Assembly (NCBI GenBank): GCA_945905915.1
Contig: CAMDQL010000093.1
Span: 1-5,763 of the forward strand
Length of the DNA stretch: 5,763 nt
Direction of reading: 5' to 3'
DNA from: Flavobacterium psychrophilum
Lineage (GTDB): Bacteria; Bacteroidota; Bacteroidia; Flavobacteriales; Flavobacteriaceae
In this document: in pieces, positions 1 to 5,464 of the stretch
How positions within the stretch are numbered: position 1 is the first letter of the stretch
Layout of the letters: the number at the start of each line of letters is the position of its first letter
The notes under the pieces: generated by a model
Databases searched by the model: none
Seen by the model: only the letters and a program-made list of their open reading frames with translations
Told to the model about the DNA's origin: nothing
Program-made: the position numbers and the translations under genes

Positions 1-42
1 AAACCCCTCTAACCGTCTAAAATTCTTATATAGTATGGTTTG

Positions 43-61
43 AAAGGAATTCCTTTTTTTT
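43..61 (+). terminator. Possible weak intrinsic terminator of an upstream plus-strand gene
   Basis: A perfect 14-base palindrome at 43-56 (AAAGGAATTCCTTT) can fold as a 5-bp stem with an AATT loop. The right arm runs into eight T residues (54-61). On the plus strand this is the shape of a small rho-independent terminator. On the minus strand the T-run would precede the hairpin, so it would not serve the acpH-like gene. The stem is short and has only two G-C pairs, so termination would be weak, and the gene it would serve lies mostly or wholly outside the window. Confidence 0.3.
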
Positions 62-122
62 GATGACATTGTATTGTTGTATTTTTTACGAAGGTAAATT
101 ATTCTGTTTAAATAAAAAATTA

Positions 123-707
123 TTAAAACTCAGAGCGTTTTACTTCGCATGATAGCATTAATTCTTCAAAAAATAAAGTGAATTCATTTTCAAATTCTTG
201 ATAATAGTTTTTTAGTTCTACTACAGCTTCTTGCATCGCAACTCTATGCTGAGTTTTGTAATCCATTTGAAAAAGTATTTTTTCAATTCCAGTTACTGAT
301 GCATAACTTTCAAACCAATTTTGAGTTACTAAATAAGGAACAATTTTCTTCGTTTTTTCAGGAAGTAGATCAAGATTATTCTCCAATATTTTATAAAAAT
401 CTCTCGCAAAATCTGGTAGCGAAATAGACGAATATTTTCCCCAGTTTTTCGCTAAAAAATGATCATATAAAATATCCATAATTACACCTGAATAATGACC
501 ATATTTTTCATGTAATCGATGCTTACTTTGTCTGTAAATAGGATGTGCATCAGTATAACTATCAATGTGCCGATGTAGTAAAATTCCTATCTGTAGCTCT
601 TTCCTATAATTCAGATATTGACTGCCTTTGACGCTATCGGCCATAAAATTCCCAATTTTTATCAAATCATTTGAACCAGACAAATAAACATGAGCCAGAT
701 AATTCAT
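123..707 (-). CDS. acpH: Acyl-carrier-protein phosphodiesterase (AcpH / DUF479 family)
   Basis: This 194-residue protein matches the AcpH family in length (E. coli AcpH is about 193 residues) and in layout. AcpH enzymes remove 4'-phosphopantetheine from holo-acyl carrier protein to give apo-ACP, so the protein should act in the cytoplasm on the fatty-acid synthesis carrier. Visible family features are the N-terminal MNYLAH start, GNFMAD (19-24, Asp24), the core LHRHIDSYTDAHP (44-56, with His45, Arg46, Asp49, Asp53 and His55) and MDILYDHFLAKNW (77-89, with Asp78, Asp82 and His83). The conserved His/Asp residues fit the metal-dependent, HD-like phosphohydrolase relationship proposed for the family. 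The start is the ATG at 705-707: MNYLAH at the extreme N-terminus is what the family shows, and no earlier start is needed. The gene stands alone, divergent from the glmM-like gene with about 100 bases between them. The family assignment is strong, but activity on ACP in this organism is inferred from homology. Confidence 0.88.
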   Translation of the reverse strand: MNYLAHVYLSGSNDLIKIGNFMADSVKGSQYLNYRKELQIGILLHRHIDSYTDAHPIYRQSKHRLHEKYGHYSGVIMDILYDHFLAKNWGKYSSISLPDFARDFYKILENNLDLLPEKTKKIVPYLVTQNWFESYASVTGIEKILFQMDYKTQHRVAMQEAVVELKNYYQEFENEFTLFFEELMLSCEVKRSEF

Positions 708-726
708 TTTGGTACATTCTTTTTTG

Positions 727-734
727 TAAATATA
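727..734 (-). promoter_or_regulatory. Near-consensus -7 box for the acpH-like gene
   Basis: Read on the minus strand, the sequence is TATATTTA, one base from the Bacteroidota -7 consensus TAnnTTTG (last G replaced by A). It ends 19 bases before the acpH ATG, similar to the 20-34 base spacing of the better boxes on the plus strand. No TTG -33 element is visible at the expected distance, so the call rests on the box and its position in an A/T-rich region. Confidence 0.35.
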
Positions 735-777
735 AAAAAAATAGTCGTGTATGTGTCACTTTGCCAACTACATCTTT

Positions 778-785
778 TATATTTG
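778..785 (+). promoter_or_regulatory. -7 promoter box for the glmM-like gene
   Basis: TATATTTG is an exact match to the Bacteroidota sigma-ABfr -7 consensus TAnnTTTG and ends 24 bases before the ATG at 810. A clear TTG -33 element is missing at 17-23 bases upstream; GTG at 753-755 (22-base spacing) is the closest candidate, and the TTG at 761-763 is too near. The expected transcript would have a leader of only about 15-20 bases, with no Shine-Dalgarno sequence. Confidence 0.6.
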
Positions 786-809
786 TAGTTTAAAATTAAT
801 TTGTAAGAA

Positions 810-2207
810 ATGACATTAATAAAATCGATATCTGGAATCAGAGGAACTATAGGTGGAGTAGTAGGAGATAACTTAACGCCAGTCGATGCTGTAAAATTTG
901 CATCGGCATACGGTTCATTTTTAAAAATAAGACATGCTTCAAAAGGAAATGAACGATTAAAAGTTGTTATTGGTCGCGATGCACGAATTTCAGGGACAAT
1001 GATTCATAATTTAGTCATGAATACCTTAGTTGGTTTAGGAATTGATGTCATTGATTTAGGCTTGTCAACTACTCCAACAGTTGAAATTGCGGTACCACTA
1101 GAAAAAGCAGATGGCGGAATTATTTTAACCGCTTCACACAATCCAAAACAATGGAATGCTTTGAAATTATTAAACGAAAAAGGCGAATTTTTAAGCGGAA
1201 AAGAAGGTGAATTAATTTTAGAAATTGCAGAAAAGGAAGCATTTGATTTTTCTGATGTCGATAATTTGGGAGAAGTAACTGAGAACAATGCCTATATGGA
1301 TATTCATATTGATGAAGTACTTGAATTGCCTTTGGTTAACGCAGATTTGGTAAAAACTAAAAAGTTTAAAGTGGTAGTCGATGGTGTTAATTCGTCGGGA
1401 GGTATCATTATTCCTAATTTACTAGAACAAATGGGTGTTGAAGTGGTAAAATTATATTGCGAACCCAATGGTCATTTCCCACACAATCCAGAGCCGTTGA
1501 AAGAACATTTGGGAGATATATGTAAGTTAGTTGTTGCAGAAAAAGCTGATTTTGGAATAGTAGTGGATCCAGATGTAGATCGTTTAGCGTTTATTTCTAA
1601 TGATGGAGAAATGTTTGGCGAAGAATATACTTTGGTCGCTGTTGCCGATTATGTTTTGTCTAAAACTCCTGGAAATACCGTTTCAAATATGTCTTCTTCT
1701 CGTGCTTTACGAGATATTACCGAAAAGCATGGCGGAACCTATCAAGCAAGTGCTGTGGGAGAAGTAAATGTAGTCGAATTAATGAAGAAAACCAATGCAA
1801 TTATTGGCGGTGAAGGAAATGGAGGGATTATTTATCCATCTTCACATTATGGACGCGATAGTATGGTTGGCGTGGCTTTGTTTTTAACCTATTTAGCCGA
1901 ACAAGATAAAACGGTGGCCGAAATTAGAGCAAGTTATCCGCAATATTTTATGAGTAAAAATAAAATTGAATTGACGCCTCAAATAGATGTAGATAATGTT
2001 TTATCAACCTTAACAGATAAATACAAATCTGAAAATATCACAACAATTGATGGTGTAAAAATTGATTTTCCAACCGAATGGGTGCATTTAAGAAAATCAA
2101 ATACGGAGCCTATAATTCGTATTTATACTGAAGCGCCTTCACAAAACGAAGCAGATGTTTTAGCCGAACGTTTTGTAAAAGAATTAAAAGAAATAGCAGG
2201 AATATAA
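810..2207 (+). CDS. glmM: Phosphoglucosamine mutase / phosphomannomutase-family phosphohexomutase
   Basis: The 465-residue product has the full four-domain layout of the alpha-D-phosphohexomutase superfamily. Visible sites are the phosphoserine loop TASHNP (107-112, catalytic Ser109), the metal loop DPDVDR (253-258, with Asp253, Asp255 and Asp257), the sugar-specificity loop GGEGNGG (333-339) and the phosphate-binding loop RKSNTEP (428-434). The enzyme moves phosphate between C6 and C1 of a hexose phosphate. The most likely role is glucosamine-6-phosphate to glucosamine-1-phosphate, the step before UDP-GlcNAc for peptidoglycan and lipopolysaccharide, in the cytoplasm. The sugar loop GEGNGG and the SNTEP loop differ from the GEQSGH and SGTEP of typical bacterial GlmM and resemble the archaeal-type GlmM branch, so phosphomannomutase or phosphoglucomutase activity is a real alternative. 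The ATG at 810 is chosen because the protein begins directly with the family's SISGIRG segment (6-12) and a -7 box sits just upstream. It converges on the hydrolase gene and ends in a strong terminator. Confidence 0.9.
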   Translation: MTLIKSISGIRGTIGGVVGDNLTPVDAVKFASAYGSFLKIRHASKGNERLKVVIGRDARISGTMIHNLVMNTLVGLGIDVIDLGLSTTPTVEIAVPLEKADGGIILTASHNPKQWNALKLLNEKGEFLSGKEGELILEIAEKEAFDFSDVDNLGEVTENNAYMDIHIDEVLELPLVNADLVKTKKFKVVVDGVNSSGGIIIPNLLEQMGVEVVKLYCEPNGHFPHNPEPLKEHLGDICKLVVAEKADFGIVVDPDVDRLAFISNDGEMFGEEYTLVAVADYVLSKTPGNTVSNMSSSRALRDITEKHGGTYQASAVGEVNVVELMKKTNAIIGGEGNGGIIYPSSHYGRDSMVGVALFLTYLAEQDKTVAEIRASYPQYFMSKNKIELTPQIDVDNVLSTLTDKYKSENITTIDGVKIDFPTEWVHLRKSNTEPIIRIYTEAPSQNEADVLAERFVKELKEIAGI

Positions 2208-2210
2208 TTC

Positions 2211-2246
2211 ATAAAAAAAGAGTAACTCATGTTACTCTTTTTTTAT
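2211..2246. terminator. Bidirectional intrinsic terminator between convergent genes
   Basis: A perfect 16-bp inverted repeat (arms 2211-2226 and 2231-2246) encloses a 4-base TCAT loop. The core stem GAGTAAC/GTTACTC is flanked by seven A residues on the left and seven T residues on the right, so a transcript from either strand gets a hairpin followed by a U-run. It begins 4 bases after the TAA of the glmM-like gene, and its right arm contains the hydrolase stop codon (2243-2245 on the minus strand). It should end both convergent transcripts and limit antisense read-through. Confidence 0.9.
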
Positions 2247-3103
2247 TCAATAAATTTAAGAATGGCTTCGATTACTGCTGGATCACCAACAATTTTCCGA
2301 TGCCCTAATCCTTCAGTAATTAATAATTCTGAATGTGCTAAGTGTTTGTCAATATGATAGGCAGAGTTAACCGAAACATCACCATCATTTAGATCATGAA
2401 TTACAAGAACAGGAATTTGAACCATTTGTGCTGCTTTATAAGCTGAGTAATCATCCATTTTTCCTACAAATTTGGTTTCAAAATGATCTTTTAAGCGCAA
2501 ACCATATTCAGGTTTAAGTTTTAAAATTTTAACAAAATCATCAATAATATCTTGAATTACATCTCCGCTCCCTATGGTAACTGCTTTTTTTACAGTAAAA
2601 TTTTGTTTTAACGCATTCAAGATCGACATTCCTCCTAAAGAATGACCAATAGCATATTCAAAAGGGCCATATTTTTTTTCTAGTTCCAAAATGGAAGCAA
2701 TAAATTCAATCATAATAGTAAAACTACCTTTCGATTTTCCATGTGCAGGTGCATCAAAACTAATAATCATGAAACCTTTTTTGATTAATTCGTCAGCTAT
2801 TTTTACTAATTGAGTTCCTCTTCCAGACCAACCATGAACTAATAAAACTTTCTTATCACTCTTACCATATTCATAAACCACAATTTCTTTATTAATGGCA
2901 GGAACTTGCATAATATGTTGTGTACTATTTTGATCCATTGCCAATTCTCTTTTTGGCATTTTATGTCTTATAGGAGTTGTAAATAATTTTGCAGCATACA
3001 AAGTGGCTAATTTCTTAGAAAAAGCTTGTAAAAATTGCGCAATTACAATAATTATTTTAGGGATTTTTTGGCTTGGAACCACTTTGTTTATATTTTTTGA
3101 CAT
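2243..3103 (-). CDS. Alpha/beta hydrolase
   Basis: This 286-residue protein has a complete alpha/beta-hydrolase fold signature. In order from the ATG start these are: oxyanion motif HGW (90-92), FDAPAHG (116-122), the nucleophile elbow GHSLGG (153-158, Ser155), an acid in the HDxxD turn after the lid (probable Asp240) and the catalytic His268 in GLGHR. A helical lid lies at roughly 180-225. Residues about 15-28 are hydrophobic and followed by basic residues, which could be an amphipathic or membrane-associating helix; there is no clear cleavable signal peptide. The substrate cannot be told from sequence; esters or small acyl compounds are typical of the superfamily. The open frame extends two codons upstream to a GTG at 3107-3109, but the ATG at 3101-3103 is preferred because GTG starts are uncommon in this phylum and nothing supports the longer form. 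The gene is single, convergent with the glmM-like gene and divergent from the M48 protease. A poor -7-like TAATTTG (3120-3126, one base too short) lies 16 bases before the ATG. Confidence 0.87.
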   Translation of the reverse strand: MSKNINKVVPSQKIPKIIIVIAQFLQAFSKKLATLYAAKLFTTPIRHKMPKRELAMDQNSTQHIMQVPAINKEIVVYEYGKSDKKVLLVHGWSGRGTQLVKIADELIKKGFMIISFDAPAHGKSKGSFTIMIEFIASILELEKKYGPFEYAIGHSLGGMSILNALKQNFTVKKAVTIGSGDVIQDIIDDFVKILKLKPEYGLRLKDHFETKFVGKMDDYSAYKAAQMVQIPVLVIHDLNDGDVSVNSAYHIDKHLAHSELLITEGLGHRKIVGDPAVIEAILKFIE

Positions 3104-3145
3104 GCTCACTATTTTTATGCAAATTACAATAAATTAAGGTGTATA

Positions 3146-3178
3146 TTCTATTTATTTATGTTAAAAAATGAAATAGAA
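3146..3178. repeat. Inverted repeat in the divergent intergenic region
   Basis: TTCTATTT (3146-3153) is repeated inverted as AAATAGAA (3171-3178) around a 17-base spacer. A smaller TTTA/TAAA pair (3155-3158, 3162-3165) lies within the spacer. It sits between the divergent hydrolase and M48 genes, where a regulator site could lie. The surrounding 130 bases are extremely A/T-rich, so an 8-bp match with one C-G pair may be chance. Apart from this, the 3104-3269 gap holds only the M48 promoter box. Confidence 0.2.
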
Positions 3179-3238
3179 AGTAAATTTAATAATTAAAAAA
3201 AATATAAAATTACCATCATAAAAATATAATAAAATGAG

Positions 3239-3246
3239 TAAATTTG
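3239..3246 (+). promoter_or_regulatory. -7 promoter box for the M48 protease gene
   Basis: TAAATTTG fits TAnnTTTG exactly and ends 23 bases before the ATG at 3270. No TTG -33 element is visible 17-23 bases upstream. Its importance is for the start codon: transcription from here would begin at about 3251-3254, downstream of the in-frame ATG at 3234, so that earlier ATG would not be on the mRNA. Confidence 0.55.
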
Positions 3247-3269
3247 TAATTAAAATAAACAATTGCTTT

Positions 3270-4082
3270 ATGAAAAATAACCTAAAATTTTTGCTGCTTT
3301 TTGTATTGATTATTTCGTGTGCTAAAAATCCGTTTACCGGAAAAAGCACAATGGCTTTTGTACCAAATAGTCAAATTTTTCCTTCTGCTTTTCAGCAATA
3401 CAATCAATTCTTATCAGAAAATAAAGTTATTAAAGGAACTACAGATGCTAAACGAATAGAAACCATTGGTTCGAAAATAAAAACTGCTGCAGAGCGTTAC
3501 TTAACAGCAAACGGCAAACCAGACTATTTAAAAGACTATCAATGGGAATATAAGTTGGTAGAAAGTAAAGAACTTAATGCGTGGTGTATGCCTGGTGGTA
3601 AAATTGTTTTTTATACCGGAATTTTACCCGTTTGTAAAGACGATGCTGGTATTGCTGCTGTAATGGGACACGAAGTAGCACATGCTCTAGCAAATCACGG
3701 ACAACAACGAATGAGTGCTGGTTTATTGCAACAAATAGGCGCTGTTGGCGCTGCTGTAGCGGCTGAAAAATATACGCCAAAATACCAAAATGAAGCTATG
3801 CAAGCATATGGTGCGGGTTCGCAAGTGTTAGGAGTATTGCCATTTAGTAGAAGTCACGAGAGTGAAGCTGATATGATTGGATTAACATTAATGGCTATTG
3901 CAGGTTATGACCCTATTAATGCGGTTAAAGTTTGGGAACGCATGTCTGAACTTTCGAAAGGTAAAACACCACCTGAGTTTTTAAGTACACACCCAAGTAA
4001 CGAAACCCGTATAAAAGAATTAACAGCTTTATTACCTCAGGCTAAAGCCGAAGCTGCAAAATTCGGTATTACTTTTAAATAA
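3270..4082 (+). CDS. M48-family zinc metalloprotease, predicted lipoprotein (LoiP-like)
   Basis: The 270-residue product starts with a lipoprotein signal peptide: a basic MKNN, a hydrophobic stretch and the lipobox IISC with Cys17 as the lipidated residue. It is therefore exported and membrane-anchored facing the periplasm. The protease domain shows NAWCMPGG (103-110), the zinc motif HEVAH (134-138), a Gly/Ala-rich helix, the third-ligand region ESEAD (197-201, with Glu197 as the likely zinc ligand) and STHPS (239-243) near the C-terminus. This order is that of the peptidase M48 (Ste24/HtpX/Oma1) clan and, with the lipobox, resembles E. coli LoiP, which degrades damaged envelope proteins. An envelope quality-control role is inferred. 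The frame is open back to an ATG at 3234 (282 residues), but that form would put 12 extra residues before the signal peptide and begins upstream of the predicted transcription start, so ATG 3270 is preferred. All catalytic residues are present. Confidence 0.92.
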   Translation: MKNNLKFLLLFVLIISCAKNPFTGKSTMAFVPNSQIFPSAFQQYNQFLSENKVIKGTTDAKRIETIGSKIKTAAERYLTANGKPDYLKDYQWEYKLVESKELNAWCMPGGKIVFYTGILPVCKDDAGIAAVMGHEVAHALANHGQQRMSAGLLQQIGAVGAAVAAEKYTPKYQNEAMQAYGAGSQVLGVLPFSRSHESEADMIGLTLMAIAGYDPINAVKVWERMSELSKGKTPPEFLSTHPSNETRIKELTALLPQAKAEAAKFGITFK

Positions 4083-4095
4083 CTAAATAAAATAC

Positions 4096-4103
4096 TATAT
4101 TTG
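4096..4103 (+). promoter_or_regulatory. -7 promoter box for the MFS transporter gene
   Basis: TATATTTG matches TAnnTTTG exactly and is identical to the boxes at 778-785 and 5437-5444. It begins 13 bases after the protease stop codon and ends 34 bases before the transporter ATG. No good TTG -33 element lies upstream; the expected distance falls in the end of the protease coding sequence. The expected transcription start (about 4108-4111) lies inside the left arm of the hairpin at 4104-4132. Confidence 0.55.
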
Positions 4104-4132
4104 AATCCCAACTTAATACGCTGGGATTTTTT
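4104..4132 (+). terminator. Intrinsic terminator of the M48 protease transcript
   Basis: AATCCCA (4104-4110) pairs perfectly with TGGGATT (4122-4128), giving a 7-bp stem with three G-C pairs and an 11-base loop. T residues run through 4127-4132. It begins 21 bases after the protease stop codon. It lies upstream of the transporter ATG (4138), so it would reduce read-through from the protease gene into the transporter gene. It directly abuts the transporter's -7 box. Confidence 0.7.
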
Positions 4133-4137
4133 AATAT

Positions 4138-5433
4138 ATGGAAAATTTAGAAAAAGGATCTCCCAAATTAATGCAGGCTTGGGCTTTTTACGATTGGGCA
4201 AATTCGGTGTATACTTTAGTAATTGCTTCAACCATTTTTCCAATTTATTACGGTGCTTTATTCAGACAAAAAGAAATCGAAGAAATTCAACTTGCTGGAT
4301 TCACAATTCAAAGTGATGCTCTAATTCCTTATGTTACCGCTATTGGATTTTTAATTATAGCAATTATTTCACCACTTCTTTCTGGTATAGCAGATTATTT
4401 AGGTAATAAGAAATTTTTCTTGCAGTTTTTTTGTTACCTCGGTTCAATTTCCTGCATGAGTTTGTACTTTTTTTTATTAGAAAATATAGTTATAAGCTTG
4501 CTGTTTTATTTACTGGCATTAATAGGTTTTTGGGGAAGTTTAGTTTTTTATAATTCCTATCTTCCAGATATTGCACCTAAAGAACAACAAGACCGCATCA
4601 GTGCAAAAGGGTTTAGTTTAGGCTATATAGGTAGTGTAATTTTGCTGCTTATTTGTTTAGCGATGGTTCTTTTGGTTGATGAAAGTAAAGCCATTCAAAT
4701 GATGCGTTATTCTTTTGTTTTAGTAGGTATATGGTGGATTGGCTTTAGTCAATATACTTACTATTACTTACCAAATAACAGAAACGACAAGAAATTACAC
4801 GTAGATATTATTTTTAACGGCTTTAAAGAATTACTTAAAGTTTGGCAACAAATCAATCACATCATAGCGCTTAGACGTTATTTAGGTGCTTTTTTCGTTT
4901 ACAGTATGGCTGTTCAAACTATAATGATCATTGCGGCCTATTTTGGAGAAAAAGAAGTAAATTGGGGAAGTGATAGTAAACGAACAATTGGCTTAATCGT
5001 CAGTATCTTAGTCATTCAATTAGTAGCGGTCTTTGGTGCCTGGATCACTTCAAAATTGGTTTCAAAATATGGAAACATAAAGATTTTAATAGTGTTAAAT
5101 TTTTTGTGGATTTGCATATGTACGTATGCCTATTTTGTAATTACACCCAATGATTTTTACATAGCTGCATTTTGTGTAGGATTAGTGATGGGAGGCATTC
5201 AGTCGTTATCGCGCTCAACTTATTCCAAGTTGATTCCAACAGATGCAAAAGACACTACCTCTTTTTTTAGTTTTTATGACGTTGCCGAAAAAATAGGCAT
5301 TGTCATAGGGATGTTAACTTATGGGTATATTGCTGATATTACTGGTCGTATTCAAAACGCTATTTTATTTTTAATTTTATTTTTCATTGTAGGATTACTT
5401 TTACTCTTTAGAGTGCCAAAAAATAAAATTTAG
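4138..5433 (+). CDS. MFS transporter, UMF1 / Atg22-like family
   Basis: This 431-residue protein is strongly hydrophobic, with about twelve membrane segments (roughly 21-41, 62-84, 94-113, 117-138, 159-179, 190-211, 247-268, 283-303, 314-334, 340-358, 384-402 and 406-425), as in the major facilitator superfamily. The N-terminal AFYDWANSVY (16-25), GIADYLGNKK (83-92, an MFS motif-A-like loop), SYLPDIAP (140-147) and SLSRSTYSKLIP (356-367) are typical of the UMF1 group, which is related to yeast Atg22, a vacuolar amino-acid exporter. It should sit in the inner membrane. Export of amino acids or similar small molecules is a weak inference, since bacterial members are largely uncharacterised. A long hydrophilic loop at about 212-246 separates the two six-helix halves. 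The start at 4138 places the YDWANS motif about 20 residues in, as expected; there is no Shine-Dalgarno sequence. Its own -7 box and the preceding terminator suggest transcription separate from the protease gene. Confidence 0.88.
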   Translation: MENLEKGSPKLMQAWAFYDWANSVYTLVIASTIFPIYYGALFRQKEIEEIQLAGFTIQSDALIPYVTAIGFLIIAIISPLLSGIADYLGNKKFFLQFFCYLGSISCMSLYFFLLENIVISLLFYLLALIGFWGSLVFYNSYLPDIAPKEQQDRISAKGFSLGYIGSVILLLICLAMVLLVDESKAIQMMRYSFVLVGIWWIGFSQYTYYYLPNNRNDKKLHVDIIFNGFKELLKVWQQINHIIALRRYLGAFFVYSMAVQTIMIIAAYFGEKEVNWGSDSKRTIGLIVSILVIQLVAVFGAWITSKLVSKYGNIKILIVLNFLWICICTYAYFVITPNDFYIAAFCVGLVMGGIQSLSRSTYSKLIPTDAKDTTSFFSFYDVAEKIGIVIGMLTYGYIADITGRIQNAILFLILFFIVGLLLLFRVPKNKI

Positions 5434-5436
5434 TTT

Positions 5437-5444
5437 TATATTTG
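5437..5444 (+). promoter_or_regulatory. -7 promoter box for the small lipoprotein gene
   Basis: TATATTTG matches TAnnTTTG exactly, starts 4 bases after the transporter stop codon (TAG at 5431-5433) and ends 20 bases before the ATG at 5465. GTG at 5413-5415 (21-base spacing) is a one-mismatch -33 candidate inside the transporter gene. No terminator with a stable stem separates the two genes, so read-through from the transporter may add to expression. Confidence 0.55.
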
Positions 5445-5464
5445 AAAACTTAATCTATTAATTT

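Noticed and set aside
111..124. AATAA/TTATT hairpin at the acpH stop codon as a terminator
   Set aside because: The five-bp stem is made only of A-T pairs in very A/T-rich DNA; too unstable to call.
1004..1288. Minus-strand open frame of 94 codons inside the glmM-like gene
   Set aside because: It lies wholly within a strongly supported coding sequence on the other strand and its product is Ser/Phe/Pro-rich without a recognisable domain.
3161..3349. Minus-strand open frame of 62 codons over the M48 leader and signal peptide
   Set aside because: The Phe/Ile/Leu-rich product reflects A/T-rich DNA, and it overlaps the M48 promoter and N-terminus.
3574..3780. Minus-strand open frame of 68 codons inside the M48 gene
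   Set aside because: Antisense shadow across the HEVAH zinc-motif region; the Gln/Arg-rich product has no domain.
4037..4316. Two overlapping short frames, minus 4037-4243 and plus 4101-4316, around the transporter start
   Set aside because: Both are out of frame with the well-supported transporter and cross the terminator hairpin; neither has a sensible product.
5423..5439. ATAAAA/TTTTAT hairpin at the transporter stop codon as a terminator
   Set aside because: Six A-T pairs with no G-C pair, and its right arm overlaps the -7 box of the next gene.
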